This document shows positions 1-8,669 of a DNA stretch of 36,578 nucleotides, in pieces. Every line of letters begins with the position of its first letter. Within the stretch, counting starts at the first letter, position 1. Origin of the DNA: Marine Group III euryarchaeote CG-Epi1 (lineage in GTDB: Archaea > Thermoplasmatota > Poseidoniia > MGIII > CG-Epi1); assembly GCA_001875345.1 (NCBI GenBank), contig MIZA01000005.1, forward strand, positions 1 through 36,578. Direction: 5' to 3'. The translations under genes were made by a program, and so were the position numbers. Below the pieces are notes generated by a model, which worked only from the letters and a program-made list of their open reading frames with translations, did not search any database and had not been told where the DNA came from.

Positions 1-3000
1 CCATATTGCTTTTAGACGATGATAACAGCGGAAATAATGGTGGTTCGAGGACTGAAACTGACTCATACTATGCCAATGCCCTTGACAATCTTACTAATCC
101 TATTGCATATGATATTGTAAGAGTCAATAGTAGTGCTGATGCTCCTGGAATAGATGTTTTATCAGAGTATCAAATGATTATTTGGGTATGTGGAACTGAC
201 TACCAAAGTGGAGACACTGATGTAACTTTTACTGATAACGACAAATCAAATGTCGCAGAATATCTAGAGGATGGAGGAGCTATGTGGGTTATAGGAATGG
301 ATATTTTGTATGATTTTGATACATCAGACGGTGATCGTAGCGCTGGTGACTTTGAACACGATTATCTTGGCGTTAGTTATGCCGATAATGACAGGGCAAC
401 ACCAGCTGTAGTATTTGGTGAAGACGATGATCCTATTTCTGATGGTATAGAATACGATGCTGATGCGATAAGCTCAGATTTTGCAGATGATATTAATCCT
501 AGAAGTGGATTTGAAAAAGTCTTAAGTTCAAATGGAGACTATAATATTTCAACCATAAGAACTGAAGATGAATTCAAATTGGTATTCATGACTATCGATT
601 TTAGTTCTATTACGAGTAGTGATGATAGGGACGAATTTATGGAAAACGTTGTTGAATACCTTGTTGAACAACTAGAAAATGATGTAAGTTTAAGCAGATT
701 TAATACGCCTAAAGATGAAGAGACTGTTGAACCTAACGTTGAAAACATTGTAAATGTTACAGTAAGAAACAGAGGTACTGAAGACCAGGATAGTATTCAA
801 GTTTCATTAGAAATTACATGTTTAAATAGTTCATACACATTTACTGATTCTGAAACTATTTCGCTAGATTCAGGCACTGGTGCCTTTGTTGAGTTTGAAT
901 GGGACACTCCAGATGATGAAGATTATGTTTATCAGATAAAGAGTAAGGCCACAATTTCAAATGATGAAAAAGAAGAAAATAATGAGAAGATTATCAAAGT
1001 CAATACATATGTTACATATGATTTAGAAGTAAAAGACGCACGTGTTACTCCGATGATAGCTGAGAAAGATGAAGAAAGAGAAATGAGCGTAATTGTCACA
1101 AATAGTGGAGATGTTACTATGAATTCTGAAGTTAGCGGTAAAATTTACGATGGGGCCGGAAACGTTGTTGAAAATTTAGGAAACAAAGATGTCGAAGATT
1201 TAGCTCCAGGTGAAAGCTTAACGCTCACATGGGAATGGGAAACTGATGATTACGGAACTTTTTGGTTTGAAGCTAAAGTCATAGATGATAATGATGAAGT
1301 TCCAGAAAATGATATCATTGATTCGATGATGAGAAGTGTCGATGTTGAGTTTAGTGATGACATGGAAAGCGGAGTAAATGGATGGACTAATTACAAATCA
1401 TTAAGCAACCCATGGCATTTAATCGATACTGACGAGGATAGTAACAGAGAAGCTTCTAGTCCAACTCACGCAATGTGGGTTGGAGATGAATCTAAGGGAG
1501 ATGGAGAATATGACAATAATTGGGATTTCTCAGTTTATACAAGTGAAGAAATCTCACTTGGTCAGACTAATCCACAGATGTCCGTTGATATTTGGTATAG
1601 CACTGAATTTAGTTGGGACGGAGGTAATGTTCAAATTACAACTGACGACGGGGAGACTTGGGAAGTAATCAACCCTGATGGTGGATATCCTGATGATGCC
1701 GTAGTTGGATTGGATAATGAACCAGGATACACTGGAACTTCTGGCGAAGGAGACACTGCTGATTGGGAAACTGCATCCTTTAGTCTTGCAAACTATACTA
1801 ATCAAGATGTGAGGTTCAAGTTCAGATTTGGAACAGATTCAAGTGTAGAAGCCTACGAAGGATGGTATATTGATAATATTGAGGTTAACAGTGGAACTGA
1901 AACTCACTTTGAAGATGATTTTGAAGATGGCGACGGGGACTGGATGGCCGACATTGTTGAAAGTGAGTGGAATTACTACAACAACAAATCATATTCTGGG
2001 GATTATTCGTGGTATCTAGGAAACCCAAGTACTGAAACTTACAGTGCATCTCTAAATGATTCACTTGAATCTCCTACGTTTGACATCGGAGACGGTGCTG
2101 AAAAATATGTGTCTGCTATGGTATGGTTTGCAATTGACGGTCCAAATGATTTTGTCAACTTAGAAATAAATCAATCCGGCGAGTGGGAACTTTTAGAAAC
2201 TTTCCCCGGCGATGATGGAGATTACTCTAGCGAATACGATGGAGCTGACGAGAATGGGTGGCTCTATTTTGAAAGTGATGTAAGTGAGTATGAGGACGAT
2301 GTTTCATTCAGACTTAGATTTGAATCTAATACCTTCACTCAACTTGAAGGATTATATGTTGATAATTTTGCAGTTTATAGTCTTCCACCAATACCTAACG
2401 ATGTTGGAACTAAAGAATTAGATTCGCCTAGCACAGCTAAACCAGGAAGAGCTGTAACTTTTACTTCTGAAATCTACAATTTTGGAACAAATGATCAAGA
2501 TGATTTTGATATAAGAGGCACAGTAACTAGAGACGATGGTACTGAAGTTTACAACGAAACTCAAACTATTGATACACTTGAGTCAAAAGATAATTCTACA
2601 TTGGAATGGACCTGGGAAGGTGGGCCTGAAGGTACCTATACAATAAGAGTAGAAACATTGTTAACTGGAGATGAAAGAGCTGGTAATAATCCAAAAGAAG
2701 AAAATATAGATATAGCTGAAAGTGGCTATAATGTTGCTTTAGCAGTACAAGAGCAAGCAAAAGATGTACTATCTGGTGAATCTGTAGCGTTCAATTTTAC
2801 TGCCACAAATACCGGAGAAAATAGTGGATATTACGACATAAGCTTAGATTCTGAACAAGAAGATGATTGGAAAATTATTTCTCATGTAAGTTCTATTTAT
2901 CTAAGTTCAGGCTCAAGTCAAAACTTTACCGTAGTTGTAATTGCTCCAACATTGGAGCCTACTGGAAATGAACATTCCTTTACTGTAACTGTGACAAGTA

Positions 3001-6000
3001 GAGATGATCCTGAAACTGAAGACAGTAGTGACATCTCCGCAACCCCATTCTATCATTCACAAGAAGGTGGAGATAAAGTTCTGTTAGTCGATGCAAATTT
3101 CGGTAAAAATAATGGATATAACAACTACTATAATGTAGATAAAATAGATAGCCGCTTAAAGTTCGCTTTACAGGAATACTTTACTGATGGAGAAAGTCGA
3201 GGCTACGATGTTTACACTATGCCTTATGATAGTGAATTGGGATCATTTGGTGAATTAGGGCCATACCCTGCTTTAGATTTAATGAGTAACTATGATGTAG
3301 TTATATGGACTCAAGGTGATCATAATCAAAGAAATATTACTAATTGGCAAGAATGTATCAGTGAATATTTAGATCAAGGTGGAAGCCTTTGGATTATGGG
3401 ACAACAATTTTTAACAGCATTAAATGGAAGTGACGGACCGAGAGAATCTGGTGATTTTGAATATGATTATTTAAAAATTGATTACATTAGAAACAATGTT
3501 GGAACGCCTGATCCACTAATCGGAGTAGACGGAGATGAAATCTTTGGTGATGCTGAATATAACATGGGAGATACAAGCATATATTTCTCTGACTATGCTG
3601 ATTGGATAAGGCCTAACGATGAAGCTATTGGTGCATTTTATACTGATAGAAGTAATTGGTGGCATATTGTAGATACTGTTAGCGATCCAAATCGAAAAGC
3701 AAATAGCCCTACTCATTCAATGTGGATAGGGGATGAATCTAAAGGCGATGGAGAGTACGGTAATGGATGGGATTACTCTGTTTATACTTCAGATGAATTC
3801 ACACTTGGAAACAGCCCCCAGCTATCATTCCAACACTACTATGATACTGAAAGTGAAAGCTATGCTTATGATGGAGGAAACGTACAAATTACAACTGATG
3901 GAGGAGAAACATGGGAAGTTATACAACCTAATGGAGGATATCCGGCTCAGTCAGTTAGCGGTTTAGATGGAGAACCTGGTTACTACGGACAATCCGGAGG
4001 GTGGGTACAAGCTACATTTGATTTAACAAATTTCTCAGGTGAAGATGTAAAATTAAAATGGAGATTTGGAGCTGATGGAGTTATTGACACCTACGAAGGT
4101 TGGTATTTTGATGATGTTGAATTAACTTCTAACGGAGGAACCACAAGTCATTTATCTGACGATATGGAAGATGGAATGGAAAACTGGGATGACGCTGCAC
4201 AGGTTTTCAACATGTCTTTACATTATGATGGAGATTACAGACTAATTGTTTCTCCTTTTACATTTGGTAAGGTTAATACTTCGAACGATCGTGAGGACAT
4301 GGTAGGAAGGGCTCTTGACTGGTTACGAGCCTCTGCAGCTGCAGATGATGTTGGAGTTAAAGTACTCAAATTAGAAACCGACGCAAAAGAAAATTCAACC
4401 ATTTCGTTTTCAAGCATAATAAAGAATTATGGCTCAGATACTCAGGCAGCTATTGATGTTAAAGCAACTATTCTAGACTCTCAAGAGAACGAAGTCTGGA
4501 CTAATAATCAACAGATAACAGGACCATTAGAATCTGGTGAAGAAGAAACATTAGAATGGGAATGGGAAAGTAATAATCCTGGTGAATACATAATTATTGT
4601 AGAAACTACAAAAGAAGACGAAAATCATAGGAATGATGATAAAGAAATTGATTTAGATGTTGAAATGGTTCATCTGCCTGAGATATCTACTTTTAATCAA
4701 GATAAAGAAGGCGAACCTGGTGCAAAATTAGAATTTAATATTGTTATCAAAAACTCAGCTTCCGGAACCGATACATTCTATCTTGATATGGTTGGATCTG
4801 CTGAAGATTGGGGATCTATGACAAATCAAATGGAAATGAAAAGTAATGAAAGTAAAGACATTGAACTGCAGATAACCATACCAGATGATGCTGAATATGA
4901 CTTATATGATCTAACTATTATTCTAACTGCCGGAGACGTTACTGAAACCTTAGACTTAACTATAGATGTGACAGATAATCCTACAAATTATGAAGTGGAA
5001 ATATCTGTAAGTCCAACAAACACTGAATCTGTAGCTGGACAAGATGTAGAATTTAGTGTAACAATATACAACAACGGGGATGAAACCGATACATTTGATC
5101 TTGAAGTTTTAGGAGATGAAAGTGAATGGGTCCAATTTGAAGAAAACGGAATTACTATTGGAGCAGATGGTGAAGCTACTGTTAATGGAATAATCTCAAT
5201 TCCTGACGACCAAGATGATGGAAATGTGTATATTGAAGTTGAAGCCACTTCAAGAGGTGACGAAACTGCAAAAGATGATAAAACAATCAGAGTTTCTGTA
5301 GAAGAATTAGAAACTGGTGTAACTCTACGAAGAGAAGGATCTGGCTTAAGAACAGTAGCTCCCGGCGAATCTGATACCATCATGTTTAATATTTTGAGTG
5401 ACGGAAACGGAAAACAATCTATAGAAGTAGTTGCTGAAAGCCAAGCTGGAAACTGGGTTGTATTAGAACCTGCAACATTTGATTTAGATGTTGATGAAGC
5501 TAAAGCTGTAAGTGCAACCGTAAATGTTCCATTAGGAACATCTGATGCAACATATCGCTTAGAAATATTAATTTTTGATGACAATGGCAATGAATTAGCA
5601 AAATCTATATCAAATATAGTTGTTCAAACTCCAATTGAAGAAATTCAAGATGTTTCTCTTTGCTTCGCTGATTTGAGCAACCTATGTTTAGATTCAGCAA
5701 ATTTTGAAATCACAATTGAAGCTTCTAAAATACAAACTGCATCTGCTGGATTTATCATTGAGAACAAGGGAACTGTTGATGTAGACGTTGCACTTGAATT
5801 GATTATGCCAGATGGATCTAAAGATACTGATCTTTACTTTGATGAAAATAGTAAAGAATGGAGACTAGCTATTTCTCCATCCGACACTAAATTATATCCA
5901 TTAAAAGTTCAAGCTGGTGAAACGCTAGATTGGGGAGCTTTAGCTGTAATTGCGAGAGAAGTTCTACCTGGAACATACACATACACACTGAATATTTTAT

Positions 6001-6191
6001 CTGCAAGTGAATCTTCAAGTGGAGGATATGTCTTTGAAATATTAGATCAGGTAACCTTAACAGTTACAGTTGAAGGCGACATCATATCTGAAGAAACTGC
6101 GTCTGAAGGAGAAGACTCTTTACTTCCTGGACCTTCATTCTTATCTGTTGTAGGTCTCTTAGCACTAATTGTCCTCAGAAGAAAAAATTAA
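1..6191 (+). CDS. Giant modular surface protein, 5'-truncated, PSF-type sorting tail
   Basis: The gene is open at the left edge. The track start is a TTG at 6, but the frame reads on upstream and the first residues (LLDDDNSGNNGG) match an internal domain start (LLVDANFGKNNG), so the N-terminus lies outside. Visible order by residue of the track ORF: a ThuA/glutamine-amidotransferase-like alpha/beta domain (1-225); two CARDB-like beta domains (230-445); jelly-roll/MAM-like modules (about 448-795); CARDB- and NEW3-like beta domains (800-1020); a second alpha/beta domain (1025-1440) interrupted by another jelly-roll (1218-1394); four or five further CARDB/NEW3-like repeats; and a C-terminal tail of PGPSF, a hydrophobic helix and RRKN. 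That tail resembles PGF-CTERM signals, so I infer a cell-surface protein processed by archaeosortase. The composition is very acidic and Asn/Ser/Thr-rich. No catalytic residues were recognised. The stop overlaps the convergent pssA stop. Confidence 0.88.
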   Translation, partial: ILLLDDDNSGNNGGSRTETDSYYANALDNLTNPIAYDIVRVNSSADAPGIDVLSEYQMIIWVCGTDYQSGDTDVTFTDNDKSNVAEYLEDGGAMWVIGMDILYDFDTSDGDRSAGDFEHDYLGVSYADNDRATPAVVFGEDDDPISDGIEYDADAISSDFADDINPRSGFEKVLSSNGDYNISTIRTEDEFKLVFMTIDFSSITSSDDRDEFMENVVEYLVEQLENDVSLSRFNTPKDEETVEPNVENIVNVTVRNRGTEDQDSIQVSLEITCLNSSYTFTDSETISLDSGTGAFVEFEWDTPDDEDYVYQIKSKATISNDEKEENNEKIIKVNTYVTYDLEVKDARVTPMIAEKDEEREMSVIVTNSGDVTMNSEVSGKIYDGAGNVVENLGNKDVEDLAPGESLTLTWEWETDDYGTFWFEAKVIDDNDEVPENDIIDSMMRSVDVEFSDDMESGVNGWTNYKSLSNPWHLIDTDEDSNREASSPTHAMWVGDESKGDGEYDNNWDFSVYTSEEISLGQTNPQMSVDIWYSTEFSWDGGNVQITTDDGETWEVINPDGGYPDDAVVGLDNEPGYTGTSGEGDTADWETASFSLANYTNQDVRFKFRFGTDSSVEAYEGWYIDNIEVNSGTETHFEDDFEDGDGDWMADIVESEWNYYNNKSYSGDYSWYLGNPSTETYSASLNDSLESPTFDIGDGAEKYVSAMVWFAIDGPNDFVNLEINQSGEWELLETFPGDDGDYSSEYDGADENGWLYFESDVSEYEDDVSFRLRFESNTFTQLEGLYVDNFAVYSLPPIPNDVGTKELDSPSTAKPGRAVTFTSEIYNFGTNDQDDFDIRGTVTRDDGTEVYNETQTIDTLESKDNSTLEWTWEGGPEGTYTIRVETLLTGDERAGNNPKEENIDIAESGYNVALAVQEQAKDVLSGESVAFNFTATNTGENSGYYDISLDSEQEDDWKIISHVSSIYLSSGSSQNFTVVVIAPTLEPTGNEHSFTVTVTSRDDPETEDSSDISATPFYHSQEGGDKVLLVDANFGKNNGYNNYYNVDKIDSRLKFALQEYFTDGESRGYDVYTMPYDSELGSFGELGPYPALDLMSNYDVVIWTQGDHNQRNITNWQECISEYLDQGGSLWIMGQQFLTALNGSDGPRESGDFEYDYLKIDYIRNNVGTPDPLIGVDGDEIFGDAEYNMGDTSIYFSDYADWIRPNDEAIGAFYTDRSNWWHIVDTVSDPNRKANSPTHSMWIGDESKGDGEYGNGWDYSVYTSDEFTLGNSPQLSFQHYYDTESESYAYDGGNVQITTDGGETWEVIQPNGGYPAQSVSGLDGEPGYYGQSGGWVQATFDLTNFSGEDVKLKWRFGADGVIDTYEGWYFDDVELTSNGGTTSHLSDDMEDGMENWDDAAQVFNMSLHYDGDYRLIVSPFTFGKVNTSNDREDMVGRALDWLRASAAADDVGVKVLKLETDAKENSTISFSSIIKNYGSDTQAAIDVKATILDSQENEVWTNNQQITGPLESGEEETLEWEWESNNPGEYIIIVETTKEDENHRNDDKEIDLDVEMVHLPEISTFNQDKEGEPGAKLEFNIVIKNSASGTDTFYLDMVGSAEDWGSMTNQMEMKSNESKDIELQITIPDDAEYDLYDLTIILTAGDVTETLDLTIDVTDNPTNYEVEISVSPTNTESVAGQDVEFSVTIYNNGDETDTFDLEVLGDESEWVQFEENGITIGADGEATVNGIISIPDDQDDGNVYIEVEATSRGDETAKDDKTIRVSVEELETGVTLRREGSGLRTVAPGESDTIMFNILSDGNGKQSIEVVAESQAGNWVVLEPATFDLDVDEAKAVSATVNVPLGTSDATYRLEILIFDDNGNELAKSISNIVVQTPIEEIQDVSLCFADLSNLCLDSANFEITIEASKIQTASAGFIIENKGTVDVDVALELIMPDGSKDTDLYFDENSKEWRLAISPSDTKLYPLKVQAGETLDWGALAVIAREVLPGTYTYTLNILSASESSSGGYVFEILDQVTLTVTVEGDIISEETASEGEDSLLPGPSFLSVVGLLALIVLRRKN
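1413..1943 (+). repeat. Intragenic module repeat, copy A
   Basis: This is a 177-codon jelly-roll/MAM-like module of the giant protein, from WHLIDT to the Trp that follows the next DDFEDG string. It is closely similar to copy B. Shared strings include GDESKGDGEY, GGNVQITTD, GETWEVI, EPGY and YEGWY. Here it stands as an ordinary tandem module after CARDB-like domains. Confidence 0.8.
3660..4187 (+). repeat. Intragenic module repeat, copy B (inserted)
   Basis: This is a 176-codon copy of the module at 1413, from WHIVDT to the Trp of GMENW. Unlike copy A it lies inside the second ThuA/amidotransferase-like domain: the domain's front half ends at SDYADWIRPN just before it, and its back half (DYRLIVSPFTFG..NDREDMV) resumes just after. 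Both edges fall at an N-W dipeptide (RSNW / MENW). Confidence 0.75.
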
Positions 6192-6979
6192 TCAAAATAT
6201 TTGTTTAAAATTAGCACTGGTAAAAGCAAGAAGTAGACTAAGTACAAAAGTAATGCTAAAGGCCACATTGTAAGCCAAAATACTTGTTCTAAATATCTAA
6301 GAACTATTGTTATTATTAGTACAATTAATCCAAAAAGTATAGGAAATTTAAATTGTTTTCTAGCTTTAGCATAAGGTATGGTTGATGCAGTTAGTAATGA
6401 AACCAAACCAATAGATAAGGGAATTAGTATATTATTATAATCATTAATTTGTGAATACTTAATTGAAATTACTACTATAAACATAGTTAATCCAGGGGAA
6501 GGTAACCCAGAAAAATATTCATTACTACCTTGGTCTCCTATAGTGAAATTAGCTAATCTGATTATACTTAAAATTGCAATTAATAAGGCTGAAGAAATTG
6601 CAACTATATTATCTATGTTATATCTGAAATTTACGTCAAAGTTATCATCAAAAATATCTATTGCTGGGCCCTTGTCTAAATCATAGTACAATGAATAAAC
6701 CAAAATAGAAGGAGCAATTCCAAAACATATTGAATCTGAAATTGAGTCAAGATATTTTCCATAATGATGTTTGGTACCAAATTTTCTAGCCAATGCGCCA
6801 TCCATTCCATCAATGATTGCACAAAAAGGCAATATTAACATGGCTACAATGTAACTTTTCTCATTACCATCAATCATGTATGTTATTGCTAAAAAACCCA
6901 AAGAAGCACTTAGTAAAGTTGCCATATCTGCGTAAGATATCAAAGTTAATGGCCTAAAAATCTGTTTTAAATTAATCAT
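6188..6979 (-). CDS. pssA: CDP-alcohol phosphatidyltransferase, archaetidylserine synthase type
   Basis: Predicted integral membrane enzyme that joins L-serine to CDP-archaeol, releasing CMP. The CDP-alcohol phosphotransferase signature is complete: DGMDGALAR, then GKYLDSISD eight or more residues later, within residues about 58-90. SGLPSPG further on is typical of the PssA branch. At 263 residues with several hydrophobic helices the length is normal. It begins 3 bp after the archaeosortase-decarboxylase fusion, whose second half would use its product, so the two very probably share an mRNA. Its TAA overlaps the TAA of the convergent giant gene. The serine specificity is inferred from PssA-like motifs and the neighbour. 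Other CDP-archaeol head-group transferases are a less likely alternative. Confidence 0.88.
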   Translation of the reverse strand: MINLKQIFRPLTLISYADMATLLSASLGFLAITYMIDGNEKSYIVAMLILPFCAIIDGMDGALARKFGTKHHYGKYLDSISDSICFGIAPSILVYSLYYDLDKGPAIDIFDDNFDVNFRYNIDNIVAISSALLIAILSIIRLANFTIGDQGSNEYFSGLPSPGLTMFIVVISIKYSQINDYNNILIPLSIGLVSLLTASTIPYAKARKQFKFPILFGLIVLIITIVLRYLEQVFWLTMWPLALLLYLVYFLLLPVLILNKYFD

Positions 6980-6982
6980 AAT

Positions 6983-8638
6983 TCACTCATCACTTTGGGT
7001 AGCCTGTAATTTTGACAAAATACGCTTGGGAGCCTCAAATAACTTTTCAGTAACTGATAATGAAGACATTGGTGTATATTCTGCCAACTGTTGTCCGGCC
7101 AATACTCTGTCTCCCTTTTTCACTAAAATTTCTATACCTGCAGATTCAAATGATAAATCAACGCGAGAACCGAAATGGATTAATCCTATTCTTTCACCCT
7201 TTGTAACTTCTATACCTGGTTTAACGTAACTAACAATTCGCCTAACTAAAACTCCTGCAATCTGAATTACTTTCATTACACCAATTGAGGTTTCTATCTT
7301 AGTCATCAGACGCTCGTTCTTATCTGAATCCTTGTAAAAAGCTGGAAGGTAACCTCCAGATTTATGTTTAATAGACAAAACTTTCCCATCAAAAGGAGAC
7401 CTGTTTACATGAACATTATGGACATTCATAAATATGGATAAGCGGACCATTCCACTCTTTATTTCTGCCCTTTGTACAAGACCATCAGCGGGACTAACAA
7501 TTCCAGATTCAATTTTTCTTTCAGGATCTCGGTAAAAATACAACAAAAAGCAAGAAACTAATAACAAGATTATTGATAAAGTATACATGCTTTCAAGAGG
7601 AAGATTTGAATCAAAACCTTGCTCTTCAACTGATTTTGAAAAGAAACCAAATGGAAATAATACCAGGCCAGTAACTAAGAGATATGCTACTTGAGAAGGC
7701 ATACCTTTAGCAAAAGGAAGTCCTCGTAAGCCATCCGGAGCCTTTCTAAGAGGTAAATCAATTACACCTAATATGGAATCCTGCATTTCTGGCAAAAAAT
7801 GAAATACTGCTATTGCCAGAAAAACCAAAGCAATTAAACTTCCAATCTTACCCAAAACTCCGTGGGCATAAAAGAATGTTTCATCTCCCCAGATGTGCTC
7901 ATATGTTAACCAAATAACAACTGCATTTCTTATTAAATTTAATAGATAAATTGCAGGAACTGTAGCAAGAAATGCATAAAATCTTCTATCTGCAGGGGCC
8001 TTAGTACAAACAACTCCGCCCACAAATATTATCATACTTTGTAAAGCCGTACATGCTAATACAATAGTAACTGATACTGAATCAGGATTACGCCATTCAT
8101 CACCTTCAATGGCGATTTGAACTTCTTCATGATTGGAAGCTGGCCTGTAATATTTTGATCCATCACCATAATCTAAATTGCCTAAAGATGTTGGAATATC
8201 AAATGAATTTAATATCCATATTGATTGTTCAGCAACTATTTGGATTAACCAACCTGAGAGGATAGGGACTCGCTCAACGAAAAAATAAATTCCGCCAGCA
8301 ACAACTGTCATCGCAGCTAGCCATCTGAGTGGTTCATAGTTAGCATTCCAACGTATACTTAGATATTCATGTATTGCCAAGTAACCGAAAAACGGCATCG
8401 CTAATGCACAGAAAAAACCGTTTGCTGGATCATTAATTAAAATGTAATGCTCTACTTGTATCCACCAAAAAAAACCTAGAAGTAACCAACCTATTATATT
8501 CAAATTGTGACCTATTTTTACAGGAAACTTCTTACCAAAAATAATATGGGCCTTGCTTGAAAAAAAATATCCTAATGATAAAATAATTAAGGAACTGATG
8601 ACAAGAACTTCTGCAAGTATAGATAAATCACTAGCCAT
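6983..8638 (-). CDS. Archaeosortase fused to archaetidylserine decarboxylase
   Basis: A two-part membrane protein of 551 residues. Residues 1 to about 290 are polytopic and carry the exosortase/archaeosortase signature: ACTALQSM (candidate nucleophile Cys near 197), NLIRNA (Arg near 237, the same roughly 40-residue spacing as in Haloferax ArtA) and AHGVLGK (His near 260). Residues about 310-551 start with two membrane helices and match the short phosphatidylserine/archaetidylserine decarboxylase family: FYRDPERK, VSPADG, FMNVHNVHVNRSPFDG, NERLMT, and HFGSR, whose Ser near 492 would become the pyruvoyl group. The track start is GTG immediately followed by ATG; I prefer the ATG at 8638. It lies 31 bp after the nucleotidyltransferase and 3 bp before pssA. 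I see no frameshift at the junction. The inferred role is coupling archaetidylethanolamine synthesis to C-terminal protein processing. Confidence 0.85.
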   Translation of the reverse strand: MASDLSILAEVLVISSLIILSLGYFFSSKAHIIFGKKFPVKIGHNLNIIGWLLLGFFWWIQVEHYILINDPANGFFCALAMPFFGYLAIHEYLSIRWNANYEPLRWLAAMTVVAGGIYFFVERVPILSGWLIQIVAEQSIWILNSFDIPTSLGNLDYGDGSKYYRPASNHEEVQIAIEGDEWRNPDSVSVTIVLACTALQSMIIFVGGVVCTKAPADRRFYAFLATVPAIYLLNLIRNAVVIWLTYEHIWGDETFFYAHGVLGKIGSLIALVFLAIAVFHFLPEMQDSILGVIDLPLRKAPDGLRGLPFAKGMPSQVAYLLVTGLVLFPFGFFSKSVEEQGFDSNLPLESMYTLSIILLLVSCFLLYFYRDPERKIESGIVSPADGLVQRAEIKSGMVRLSIFMNVHNVHVNRSPFDGKVLSIKHKSGGYLPAFYKDSDKNERLMTKIETSIGVMKVIQIAGVLVRRIVSYVKPGIEVTKGERIGLIHFGSRVDLSFESAGIEILVKKGDRVLAGQQLAEYTPMSSLSVTEKLFEAPKRILSKLQATQSDE

Positions 8639-8669
8639 CACTTAACACTAGAGCCGTTCTAAAAAAAAC

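Noticed and set aside
1413-4187. Considered tandem DNA repeats or a mobile element
   Set aside because: The similarity follows protein module boundaries, the copies lie 2.2 kb apart in frame, and there are no terminal inverted repeats or transposase.
4988-5590. 200-residue minus-strand ORF opposite the giant gene
   Set aside because: It is Ser/Thr/Pro-rich, as expected from the reverse complement of Asp/Glu/Ser-rich coding DNA, lies wholly within a convincing frame and has no recognisable domain.
8642-8669. Considered a promoter or terminator in the gap before the archaeosortase fusion
   Set aside because: The 28-31 bp gap has a short A-rich run (AAAAAAAC on the plus strand) but no well-placed TATA element. 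Co-transcription with the upstream gene is simpler.
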